Source of the DNA: Bacilli bacterium
GTDB taxonomy: Bacteria; Bacillota_I; Bacilli_A; RFN20; CAG-826
DNA length: 9,047 bases
Direction of reading: 5' to 3'
Assembly: GCA_017531065.1 (NCBI GenBank)
Contig: JAFXLR010000069.1
Span: 1-9,047 of the forward strand
The translations under genes and the position numbers were made by a program. Numbering within the stretch: position 1 is the first letter of the stretch; every line of letters begins with the position of its first letter. The notes under the pieces were generated by a model. That model saw only the letters and a list, made by a program, of their open reading frames with translations. It searched no databases and was not told where the DNA came from. This document shows positions 1-7,005 of the stretch, one piece after another.

Positions 1-2
1 CT

Positions 3-260
3 AGCCACGGAATCGGACCTGATGATCTCAACATCAAGTCGCTTCTTGATCGCGTCAAAGAGAACGAGGCTACCGAAGTCATCATTGCCACCAACCCAAC
101 CATCGACGGTGAGACCACCGCTTTATTCATCGCCAAAGTCCTTGATGGAGTGGTTCCAACCATCACCAGGTTAGGCTATGGCTTACCAATGGGTTCATCC
201 CTTGATTACGCGGATGCGTTGACCTTGTCAAAAGCGTTCGAAGGAAGGAAGAAGATCTAA
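3..260 (+). CDS. recR: Recombination mediator RecR, C-terminal part (5' end outside window)
   Basis: This frame is open from the left edge and ends at TAA 258-260, giving 85 residues that correspond to the C-terminal part of RecR (full proteins are about 200 residues). The visible portion holds the second half of the Toprim domain. It includes [14 protein letters not shown], then [18 protein letters not shown], the usual RecR signature in which Glu and the TNPT/DGE residues sit in the Toprim core. The C-terminal [32 protein letters not shown] tail is split here as [12 protein letters not shown] and [12 protein letters not shown], and is typical of the family. RecR works with RecO (and RecF) to load RecA on SSB-coated single-stranded DNA during gap repair. 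The zinc finger and helix-hairpin-helix parts lie upstream of the window. The gene sits one base before tmk, and its last codons supply the tmk ribosome binding site. Confidence 0.96.
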   Translation, partial: SHGIGPDDLNIKSLLDRVKENEATEVIIATNPTIDGETTALFIAKVLDGVVPTITRLGYGLPMGSSLDYADALTLSKAFEGRKKI

Positions 261-261
261 C

Positions 262-882
262 ATGTTCATCACATTTGAAGGCGGAGAAGGCGCTGGCAAA
301 AGCACAGCCATAAAAAGAATCGTCGAGAAACTCACTTCCGAAGGATATGAGATCGTTTTGACTAGAGAACCAGGCGGCACCCCTATCGCCGAAGAAATCA
401 GAAACGTCATTCTCGACAAAAAGAACACGGCTATGGACCCTCGCACCGAGGCTCTTTTATATGCCGCAAGCCGCCGTCAGCACTTAGTTGAAAAAGTTAT
501 TCCTGCCTTAAAGGAAGGGAAACTTGTTCTTTGTGACCGTTTCATCGATTCTTCCCTCGCCTATCAAGGCGGAGCCCGTGGAATCGGAATCGATAATGTC
601 TATAACATGAACCTTTTCGCGACCGAGGGAATGCTTCCTGACCTCACGATCCTCTTCGACATCAAACCAGAAGAGGGTTTAGCGAGGATTGCCGCGAATA
701 GCCAAAGAGAAGTGAACCGTCTCGACGTTGAGAAGCTTGCCTTCCATAACAAAGTCCGCGATTCATTCCATGAGCTTGCGAAGAAGTTCCCTGAGAGGTT
801 TGTCATCATCGATGCTTCGAAGGGCCCAGACGAAGTCTTTGAAGAGTCTTATAAAGCCATCGAAGATAGGTTAAAGAAATGA
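262..882 (+). CDS. tmk: Thymidylate kinase (dTMP kinase)
   Basis: This 206-residue protein, of normal family length, phosphorylates dTMP to dTDP with ATP in the cytoplasm, an essential step of dTTP synthesis. The P-loop GGEGAGKS is at residues 7-14. The REPGGT motif at 35-40 and the DRF motif at 92-94, followed by [11 protein letters not shown], form the dTMP-binding region. A LID segment around 142-153 carries Arg142, Arg149 and Arg153 (QREVNRLD). Arginines in the LID rather than the P-loop fit the Gram-positive/E. coli type of enzyme. The ATG is one base after the recR stop. A purine-rich AAGGAAGG at 241-248 inside recR is a plausible but rather distant ribosome binding site. The gene overlaps holB by ATGA, which suggests translational coupling. 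Unlike Bacillus, no darA (yaaQ) or yaaR lies between tmk and holB. Confidence 0.97.
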   Translation: MFITFEGGEGAGKSTAIKRIVEKLTSEGYEIVLTREPGGTPIAEEIRNVILDKKNTAMDPRTEALLYAASRRQHLVEKVIPALKEGKLVLCDRFIDSSLAYQGGARGIGIDNVYNMNLFATEGMLPDLTILFDIKPEEGLARIAANSQREVNRLDVEKLAFHNKVRDSFHELAKKFPERFVIIDASKGPDEVFEESYKAIEDRLKK

Positions 883-1859
883 GATTCGGCGATTACCTAG
901 AGAAGAAACAACCGCTTGTATATAGAACCTTTGCGAACGCCATCGCGAACAAACGCTTAGCGCACGCATATCTTTTATGTGGCGAGTCTGGGACTCCTCT
1001 ACTCGAAACCGCCAAATACATGGCCAAGAGCCTTATCTGCGATCACCCAAACCCTCTTGCTTGCGAAGATTGCAGAAGCTGTGGCCGCATCGACCATGGC
1101 ACCTACATGGACTTCCATATCCTTGGCGAAGAAGAGGATGGAATTAAGAAAGAAGAAGTCGAAAACGTCGTCGAAGATTTCTCAAAAACCCCTACAGAAT
1201 CCAAGGGAATCATGATTTATATCATCCATCTCGTGGAATCCATGAGTGTGGAAGCGATCAACTCCTTGCTTAAGTTTTTGGAAGAACCTCCGACCCATAC
1301 ATTCGCTATATTGACCACTGAAAACGAGGCGAAAGTCTTACCGACCATCATCTCCCGTTGTCAGTGCATGAGAATGCTTCTTTCACCAAGGGAAGAAGTC
1401 ATTGCGGAATCCGTTAATGAAGGCGTTTCTCTTGAGGACGCAGAACTCATTTCCTATTTCTCTAATAGCGCTCCCCTCGTTCTTGAAGAATCGAAGACCG
1501 CTGAATATAAGAACGCTAAAGAATCTTTCATCTTAGCCCTTGAGGCTCTCTCCAAAACAAGAAGCGAAGCTTGCTATCTCTTTGAGAAGGGCATCATCCC
1601 TGATTTAGATAAGAAGAAAGCCCGTTACTTCTTAGACATGCTTTCTCTCGCGTTTAAGGACTTAATCTCCCTCAAACAAAACCAAACGCCTTTGCTTTCT
1701 TCTTATGTTAAACTTATTGAGCCTCTCAAAAAGTGGTCACACCTTGAGGAAAGCCTCTTAGAGATCATGAAGGTCAGGAACCATCTTGAGCTCAATATAA
1801 ACACCGCTCTGCTCATAGAGCATCTCATCAACTACATCACCAAGGAATTCACCATATGA
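879..1859 (+). CDS. holB: DNA polymerase III delta-prime subunit (clamp loader)
   Basis: This 326-residue protein is the delta-prime subunit of the clamp loader, which opens the beta sliding clamp and places it on primed DNA at the replication fork. The N-terminal AAA+ domain (about 1-165) has a degenerate Walker A region, [12 protein letters not shown] at 35-46, with no GKT. This matches delta-prime subunits that act as a rigid stator and do not bind ATP. A zinc module is intact with Cys54, Cys62, Cys65 and Cys68 (CX7CX2CX2C). The family motif LLKFLEEPP is at 130-138, and the SRC motif, which supplies an arginine finger to the neighbouring ATPase subunit, is at 159-161. The C-terminal helical part (about 170-326) is diverged, as usual. 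The start ATG overlaps the tmk stop (ATGA 879-882), and the stop overlaps the ricT start in the same way. Confidence 0.95.
   Translation: MRFGDYLEKKQPLVYRTFANAIANKRLAHAYLLCGESGTPLLETAKYMAKSLICDHPNPLACEDCRSCGRIDHGTYMDFHILGEEEDGIKKEEVENVVEDFSKTPTESKGIMIYIIHLVESMSVEAINSLLKFLEEPPTHTFAILTTENEAKVLPTIISRCQCMRMLLSPREEVIAESVNEGVSLEDAELISYFSNSAPLVLEESKTAEYKNAKESFILALEALSKTRSEACYLFEKGIIPDLDKKKARYFLDMLSLAFKDLISLKQNQTPLLSSYVKLIEPLKKWSHLEESLLEIMKVRNHLELNINTALLIEHLINYITKEFTI
1842..1846 (+). promoter_or_regulatory. Ribosome binding site deciding the ricT start
   Basis: AAGGA lies 9 nt before ATG 1856, inside the last codons of holB. It favours this ATG over a second in-frame ATG at 1874, which has only a weak purine stretch before it. 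The conserved part of RicT begins close to the second ATG, so the later start cannot be fully excluded. Confidence 0.6.
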
Positions 1860-2731
1860 ATAAAGACGAAATCATGAGCACATATAAATATTTCATCGGA
1901 GTCAGTTTTGCTGGTGCCAGCAAAGCCTATTATTTCGGCACCGATGACGATACTTTAGCGATTGGCGACAAAGTCGTCGTCGAAACAGTCTCAGGCCTTG
2001 AGCTTGGCGAGATTTCCGTCGCCCTCAAACCTACTAGCGCCTATAAATCAGGCTTAGAGCTCAAGCCAATCATCCGTAGACCAACTAGCCTTGATCTCGA
2101 AGATTATGAGATGAGCAAGAAAGAAGCGGATATCGCTCTTAAGATCACCCAGAAAGAAGTCACGAGACTCGATCTTCCAATGAGACTTCTTTCCGCCCAG
2201 TACACCTTAGACGGAGCGAAAGTCACCATCACCTACACCGCGGATAACCGTGTCGATTTCCGTGAGCTTCTTCACGTCCTTGCCCCACAGCTTAAGTGCC
2301 GCATCGAGCTTCACCAGTTAGCACCACGCGACAAAGCCAAGATGGTCGGTGGCATTGGCACATGCGGACTCCCGCTTTGCTGCTCAACCTTCCTTAACCA
2401 GTTCGATGGCATTGCCATTTCGAAAGCCAAGAACCAGATGCTTACCCTTAACATTCCTAAGCTTTCTGGACAGTGTGGCAAACTCATCTGCTGCCTTAAC
2501 TACGAAGACGATCTCTATACCGAAGCCAGAAAGAACTTCCCTCGTCCAGGAACCCCTGTGAAATATAACGGAACCGACTACGTCGTTGATTCCTTCAACA
2601 TTATTTCCCAGACCATCAAACTCAAGACCGAGCTTGATGTCGCTTATTTGTCGCTAGACGAATATAACGAACTTACCAAGAACCCTCATCAGGGAAGGCA
2701 CGATCGCCGCAATGATAAACCGCGAGCTTAA
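1856..2731 (+). CDS. ricT: RicT/YaaT, PSP1-domain Fe-S protein of the RicAFT (Y-) complex
   Basis: This 291-residue protein has a PSP1 C-terminal domain and matches RicT (YaaT). In Bacillus subtilis RicT joins RicA and RicF in a complex that binds two [4Fe-4S] clusters, associates with RNase Y, and influences mRNA maturation, sporulation, competence and biofilm formation. The family motif GGIGTCGLPLCCSTFL at 165-180 is followed by SGQCGKLICCLNYE at 204-217. The cysteines are Cys170, Cys175, Cys176, Cys207, Cys212 and Cys213, so the set expected to hold the cluster is complete; Cys148 is an extra one. The C-terminal tail is charged (GRHDRRNDKPR) and is encoded partly by DNA shared with rsmI. 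Position between holB and rsmI matches Bacillus gene order, but yabA, which follows yaaT there, is absent. Neither RicA nor RicF is in the window. Confidence 0.94.
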   Translation: MNKDEIMSTYKYFIGVSFAGASKAYYFGTDDDTLAIGDKVVVETVSGLELGEISVALKPTSAYKSGLELKPIIRRPTSLDLEDYEMSKKEADIALKITQKEVTRLDLPMRLLSAQYTLDGAKVTITYTADNRVDFRELLHVLAPQLKCRIELHQLAPRDKAKMVGGIGTCGLPLCCSTFLNQFDGIAISKAKNQMLTLNIPKLSGQCGKLICCLNYEDDLYTEARKNFPRPGTPVKYNGTDYVVDSFNIISQTIKLKTELDVAYLSLDEYNELTKNPHQGRHDRRNDKPRA

Positions 2732-3572
2732 TTTCTTTGGCAACAGTCCTCTTTTGTATTTGATTGCCACTCCAATCGGAAACCTCGGAGAAATGACTCC
2801 AAGGGCTTTGGAAGTGCTTAAAGATATTGATTATGTCGCTTGCGAAGACACTCGTAACAGCGGCTCCCTTTTGAAGAAGTTCGGCTTAGACAAACAGTTC
2901 ATTTCTTGCCACGAGCATAACGAAGAAGAAGCCTCGCAAAAGATCATCTCCCTTCTAAGAGAAGGAAAGAAGATTGCCTATATGTCCGATGCCGGTTATC
3001 CAACCGTCAGCGACCCAGGCGAAAGGCTCACAAAACGCTGCATCGAAGCAGGAATAAAAGTCTCTGTCGTCAATGGTCCTAGCGCAGCTATCTGTGGCCT
3101 CGTAGGCTCAGGACTAGAAGCCGACCACTTCTACTTCTATGGTTTCCTCCCAAGCAAACCATCCGCCAGAAAGAAAGAACTCGAATCTCTTAAGAATAGG
3201 GAAGATACTATTGTCTTCTATGAAGCGCCTCACCGTATTGGTGCCACTCTCAAAGACATGTCCTCCATCCTTGGAGAAGACCGTAAAGCCGTCATCGCTA
3301 GAGAGCTCACCAAGCAGCACGAAGAATATATCAGAGGCACTTTAGGTGAGATGGCAGAACTCGATGAAAGCACCCTCATCGGAGAGATGGTTATCATCGT
3401 CGAAAAGCAAAAATCCGCTGCAAAAACCATTTCAAATGAGGAAATCGTTGAGATTTTGAAGGAAAAACTCAAAACCCTTTCCTCTAAGGAAGCGATTAAA
3501 GAAACCGCAAAAGAAAACGACATCCCGAAGAATGTCGTTTATGATCTCTACCTTAAGAACTTCAAGGATTAA
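2712..3572 (+). CDS. rsmI: 16S rRNA (cytidine1402-2'-O)-methyltransferase RsmI
   Basis: This 286-residue enzyme 2'-O-methylates C1402 in the decoding centre of 16S rRNA, using S-adenosylmethionine. It belongs to the tetrapyrrole methylase fold. Visible family motifs are LYLIATPIGNLGEMTPRA (15-32), CEDTRNSG (44-51), the SAM-site loop SDAGYPTVSDPGE (92-104), NGPSAA (121-126), GFLPSKP (144-150), YEAPHR (170-175) and ARELTKQHEE (196-205). The end (about 240-285) is helical and ends in a small helix-turn-helix-like domain, as in many RsmI proteins. ATG 2712 overlaps ricT by 20 nt; AGGGAAGG at 2691-2698, 13 nt upstream, may serve as ribosome binding site. This start gives about 12 residues before the conserved core. 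The stop codon TAA 3570-3572 interlocks with the stop of the opposing gene, and the last codons contain that operon's terminator. Confidence 0.96.
   Translation: MINRELNFFGNSPLLYLIATPIGNLGEMTPRALEVLKDIDYVACEDTRNSGSLLKKFGLDKQFISCHEHNEEEASQKIISLLREGKKIAYMSDAGYPTVSDPGERLTKRCIEAGIKVSVVNGPSAAICGLVGSGLEADHFYFYGFLPSKPSARKKELESLKNREDTIVFYEAPHRIGATLKDMSSILGEDRKAVIARELTKQHEEYIRGTLGEMAELDESTLIGEMVIIVEKQKSAAKTISNEEIVEILKEKLKTLSSKEAIKETAKENDIPKNVVYDLYLKNFKD
3509..3540 (-). terminator. Intrinsic terminator of the minus-strand operon, inside rsmI
   Basis: Read on the minus strand, AAACGACAT (3540-3532) pairs perfectly with ATGTCGTTT (3523-3515). The intervening TCTTCGGG closes further as a U-G and a C-G pair around a UUCG tetraloop (cUUCGg). 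The stem is thus about 11 bp with an unusually stable loop. It runs straight into a U-rich tract (UUU in the stem, then UCUUUU to 3509). It starts 29 nt past the stop of the yfhO-like gene. On the plus strand the hairpin has no comparable U tract, so it should act in one direction only. Confidence 0.8.
3569..3572. other. Interlocked convergent stop codons (TTAA)
   Basis: The palindrome TTAA gives TAA on the plus strand at 3570-3572 (end of rsmI) and TAA on the minus strand at 3571-3569 (end of the yfhO-like gene). The two coding regions therefore overlap tail to tail by four bases and there is no intergenic DNA between the operons. Confidence 0.97.
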
Positions 3573-6500
3573 GATTCAGAGGGCGAAGGAATCTCGCTCT
3601 CTTTTTCTTTTAGAGGCTCGCTGGTTGAAGGTTCGCCTTCTTTAGCGACTTCCACTGACATCGACTCGTTCCTCTTCTTTTTGATTTCAATGGCGAAGGT
3701 CACCATGGAGTAGCCAGCCACAACGAACCAGGCTGCGCTTGAGCCAAACGCGCCAAGCTTGAGATATGGGGTGAGGTAAGTGAGCTCATAGGAAATCTTT
3801 CCTGTTGGAGCAACGAAGCCAACTAAGCCTCCGTTGACCTTAAGCATCTTTGGATAAGTAACGTTGCCTTGCTCGTCGGTTGCCTTAACGCTCCAACCGG
3901 CATCATAACCAACGGAAGTGGTGACAACCTTACGGCTTGGGAAGTTGCTCTCAAAGGTGAACTTGTTCTTCGCGTATTCAACGTTCGTGAGATTGTGCTC
4001 GTCATCGCTGATATGGTTGAACGCGGCCTCCATCGTGCTTCTTTCGGATTTGTGGATGTGGACACTTGCAGGGAAAGTGCCTTCGGCGAAATCGCTTGGT
4101 TTCGCGTTGAAGCAAATGTATTTGACCCTTCCCTCTGGATACATCTGGAAGATGTCGTAGGAGTAAGTGCCGCCGATACGGTAGCCAACGATGTTATCAA
4201 GGGCCCAGTACTCATAGCTCAAAAGAACGTTCTCTTCGATCTCTCCGTTAGCGTTCTTTCTGTCGCCGATCATGTAAACTCTGGTCTTGTATCTATCGCC
4301 TTGGAGTTTGTAATCAAGCGAGAAGCAGGCTCCATTCCAATCCTCGTTGAAATACTTGTCACCATTTTCAGGTGTCAAAGCAACGACGTCGGAGTCGCCT
4401 TTGTATTTGAAATCTCTGTTTGGATAGAATCCGTCTTTCGTAGTGACGTAGTTGCCTTTTTCATCGACCCATCTGGTCTGGGTTGTTAACCAAGTGCTCG
4501 CTGTGCCTTTATCAATGATGTCGGCGAAATAGCCTGGGCCTTCACGGCCTTGGCCGGTTCCCCACCACTCGAACTTATTGCTGGTTGGGTCTGGGGTGCT
4601 GCATTCATAGATCTGGCCTTTGTAGGAGACATCGGTGAACAATGAGTTTTTCTTTTCCGGAGTGTCTAAGTGGAATGATGAATCTTCGGCGATGAGAGCG
4701 TCAGCATCTGCATCCTCAAGGATGGCGCCAGTCATAAGGATCTCATCGTTTCTTAAAAGTTCTACGTAGTTCCCGGTTATATGTCCGCTTTCGTTCACGC
4801 TTAAGAAATCATCACCTTGGCCGAAAGTGTTCTCCTTAACGTTGCGTTTATAGACGTGGTCAACGGCGTGGCCAAGCTTCATTTTCTCAACGTATGGATT
4901 CTTGTAGAGACGGAAGACGGTGCTATTGTCGCCATAGACAACCTCAGATCCCCATGGGACATTATCAGCGACGCCTTCCCATTTGCCATAACCCTCACGA
5001 GCGATGGCGTAGTATTTCATCGACAAAGCGGTATCGACACCGAAACGTTTGTGACCATAGAAAGCGGACCATGATTTGGAAGTGTATTCTTCACCATAGG
5101 CATATTTCTCGCCTCTGGACTCAAGTGGTCTATTCGCTCCGATGTAGCTGGAGAGTTGAGCGACGTCGTAGTTGAAAAGGGAATGGAAAGTCGCGCATCC
5201 ATTCGTATGCCAGATGTATGGGGTGTTCCTATCGCGGATATCATCGTAGTAGGTCCTATAGTATCCAGGATCATCTTCCAAAAGTTTCTCGCCAAAGGAG
5301 GTCAATGTGGTTCTGGTCTCTTCTCCGCCGTTCCACCACTTGAAACTCCAAGTGCCTTTATAGACGAAGGACATGTTGCCCCAAAGAATGGTTTCTGTAG
5401 CAATTATTCCCAGCAAAACCTTATTCAAATGCTTGTGGTTCTTCATGAAGAAGATGACCATGCCGACAATCATATCCATGGCAAGCTGATAGAAAACGAT
5501 CCATAAGCATGTCCTGATGATTCCGTCTCTGCCTCTGATTTGGTATGGGACATAACTAAGGTTTGTTGGCCAATACGGATCAAACCAGTCGTCATAATGC
5601 TGATCCTGAACGAAGATGATGGTTAAGATCCAAGTCATCATTGCCAAAGCAAGAGCGAGGAAGGCGCCACTAAAGATGACCCACTTCTTCTCTTCTTTGA
5701 TGTGGTCGAGCTCTCGGCATGCGTAATATATGGCGCACGGCACAAGAACGATGAACCAACGTCCGTATCCATCGCCCGTGAAGGCGTAGAACATGTAGTA
5801 GGCCAAGTTGGTGAGCATGAGATAGGCGCAAAGGAGAACAGCGATGATCTCGCCGATCTTTTTGTTCCGAATCGAATTAACGAAAGCGATGAAGAAGAGC
5901 ACCACCAAAGGTGTGTAGATGAAGGCATTGGAAGTCCAGGAGTCATAGCCGCTTCCAGCAAGAGGAAGCTCAATATAACCAATGGTTGGATAGAAGAAAG
6001 CCTGTAGGGCCTGCATCTCTCTGATTGGGTTACGTCCAACAGGCTCAAAGAGATATCCAAGAACTGTCTTGAAATCTTTGTCTTTGAAGGCTCTAAGAAT
6101 AGCGTCCAAATAGCCTTTGCCGATTGAGGAAGTTCTTCCTGAGAGAGCGGATTCTCTGACGGACGGGAGAAGCGTCCATGCCGATAGAGCTATGCCAATA
6201 GCAAAACCAGCGACACCAAGGACGATGACCATGATGTTCTCTTTGGCGTTCCTCTTTTTGATGGTCCAGAAGAAGCGCCACAAGGCATAGATAACGCCCC
6301 AAACGCAAGCGACAACGAGGAAGAAGAACGAGATGATTCCTAAAAGGAATAATCCCATGATCAAGGTCATTGGCTTCCTTTCTTTGATGACTTTCTCAAT
6401 GCCTAAGAGGATGAGAGGGAAAGTGAACGCGCTAGAAACGAAGGAAGGGAAACCTACGAAGTAGTTGACCCAACCGTTGAAAGCAAAGGCAAGTGCGCCG

Positions 6501-6994
6501 ACTCTAGAGGTGCTTTCGCTAAGCCCCATATATTTGAGGTAAGCACGCATCGCCATCGCCCCTACCGCTCCTTTGACCATGGTCGCTAAAGCGAAGGTCT
6601 GAGGAATCCAGGAACGTGGGAATAAGTAACAGATAAAAAGGAACGGATCGAATAAGCCATAGTAGGAATTCGAGCCGATGTTGTCCGAACCTAGATATGT
6701 GTTCGGAGAATAGAGCTCAAAATATCCGGTTCTAAAGAAACCATGCCAAACGTCATGGTAATAGAAGGTCATCGTGACGTACTGACCGAAGTAGTCGGTC
6801 CATGGATAGAACTGGGTGAAGGAGTTATTCACAAGGCCATAGGCCATCCAGGCCATGCCGATGAAGAAGACAAACCAGAAGAAATAGAAAAGACTCCTGA
6901 TGTTAAACAGGAAGGAGCACTTCTCACGCATGAACTGACCGATGGTCGTTCTGCGTAAGCTTGATAGTTTTGTTGTGGTTTCTGGCGTCTCCAA
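3569..6994 (-). CDS. YfhO-family multi-membrane protein (putative GT-C-type glycosyltransferase)
   Basis: This 1141-residue protein is recognised by its overall pattern as YfhO family. B. subtilis YfhO takes part in adding sugar to lipoteichoic acid from a lipid-linked donor on the outer face of the membrane; the substrate here is unknown. About 13 hydrophobic segments lie between residues 34 and 545 (for example 34-54, 134-155, 254-275, 382-403, 437-462, 494-516). A large outside domain spans about 546-1075, a last membrane helix about 1083-1103, and a charged Ser/Glu-rich cytoplasmic tail ends the protein. The first outer loop has WTDYFGQYVTM (65-75); Asp67 is where GT-C enzymes often have an acidic catalytic residue. 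Other family-like points are LLPSVRESALSGR (275-287), GYGRWFIVLVP (409-419) and a C-terminal YDAGWSV (1030-1036). It is longer than typical YfhO (about 860 residues); the excess appears to be around 780-960. The start is TTG at 6992-6994. Confidence 0.82.
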   Translation of the reverse strand: METPETTTKLSSLRRTTIGQFMREKCSFLFNIRSLFYFFWFVFFIGMAWMAYGLVNNSFTQFYPWTDYFGQYVTMTFYYHDVWHGFFRTGYFELYSPNTYLGSDNIGSNSYYGLFDPFLFICYLFPRSWIPQTFALATMVKGAVGAMAMRAYLKYMGLSESTSRVGALAFAFNGWVNYFVGFPSFVSSAFTFPLILLGIEKVIKERKPMTLIMGLFLLGIISFFFLVVACVWGVIYALWRFFWTIKKRNAKENIMVIVLGVAGFAIGIALSAWTLLPSVRESALSGRTSSIGKGYLDAILRAFKDKDFKTVLGYLFEPVGRNPIREMQALQAFFYPTIGYIELPLAGSGYDSWTSNAFIYTPLVVLFFIAFVNSIRNKKIGEIIAVLLCAYLMLTNLAYYMFYAFTGDGYGRWFIVLVPCAIYYACRELDHIKEEKKWVIFSGAFLALALAMMTWILTIIFVQDQHYDDWFDPYWPTNLSYVPYQIRGRDGIIRTCLWIVFYQLAMDMIVGMVIFFMKNHKHLNKVLLGIIATETILWGNMSFVYKGTWSFKWWNGGEETRTTLTSFGEKLLEDDPGYYRTYYDDIRDRNTPYIWHTNGCATFHSLFNYDVAQLSSYIGANRPLESRGEKYAYGEEYTSKSWSAFYGHKRFGVDTALSMKYYAIAREGYGKWEGVADNVPWGSEVVYGDNSTVFRLYKNPYVEKMKLGHAVDHVYKRNVKENTFGQGDDFLSVNESGHITGNYVELLRNDEILMTGAILEDADADALIAEDSSFHLDTPEKKNSLFTDVSYKGQIYECSTPDPTSNKFEWWGTGQGREGPGYFADIIDKGTASTWLTTQTRWVDEKGNYVTTKDGFYPNRDFKYKGDSDVVALTPENGDKYFNEDWNGACFSLDYKLQGDRYKTRVYMIGDRKNANGEIEENVLLSYEYWALDNIVGYRIGGTYSYDIFQMYPEGRVKYICFNAKPSDFAEGTFPASVHIHKSERSTMEAAFNHISDDEHNLTNVEYAKNKFTFESNFPSRKVVTTSVGYDAGWSVKATDEQGNVTYPKMLKVNGGLVGFVAPTGKISYELTYLTPYLKLGAFGSSAAWFVVAGYSMVTFAIEIKKKRNESMSVEVAKEGEPSTSEPLKEKESEIPSPSES
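3578..3611 (+). terminator. Intrinsic terminator of the recR-rsmI operon, inside the opposing gene
   Basis: AGAGGGCGA (3578-3586) pairs with TCGCTCTCT (3594-3602) over 9 bp with one G-U wobble, leaving a 7-nt loop. TTTTCTTTT follows to 3611. The hairpin begins 6 nt after the rsmI stop, the usual place for a Rho-independent terminator. It lies within the codons for the acidic/serine-rich C-terminal tail of the minus-strand yfhO-like gene. The opposite strand has no U tract after the stem, so termination should be one-directional. Confidence 0.75.
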
Positions 6995-7000
6995 AATAGT

Positions 7001-7005
7001 CTCCT
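7001..7005 (-). promoter_or_regulatory. Ribosome binding site fixing the TTG start of the yfhO-like gene
   Basis: The minus strand reads TTAGGAGACTATTTTGGAG: AGGAG is 6 nt before TTG (6994-6992). An in-frame TAG, which is also the stop codon of the preceding gene, lies only four codons upstream, and the next in-frame ATG is codon 22. The strong site and the closed frame make TTG the only well-supported start. Confidence 0.8.

Noticed and set aside
879..1859. holB Walker A loss as a sign of a decayed gene
   Set aside because: Delta-prime subunits commonly lack a working P-loop; the zinc cysteines, the LLKFLEEPP motif and the SRC motif are all intact, so this is a normal functional subunit.
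1874..1876. Alternative ATG start for ricT, six codons downstream
   Set aside because: It would match the start of the conserved region, but the better-spaced AAGGA and the ATGA overlap with holB favour ATG 1856. It is kept only as a possibility.
3869..4489. Open frame of 206 codons on the plus strand, antisense to the yfhO-like gene
   Set aside because: It lies wholly opposite a well-supported gene, shows no recognisable domain or good ribosome binding site, and its composition is what the reverse strand of a membrane-protein gene yields by chance.
5638..6060. Open frame of 140 codons on the minus strand within the yfhO-like gene
   Set aside because: It is an out-of-frame shadow with a Ser/Leu/Arg-rich low-complexity translation and no family resemblance; the overlapping frame encodes conserved membrane segments.
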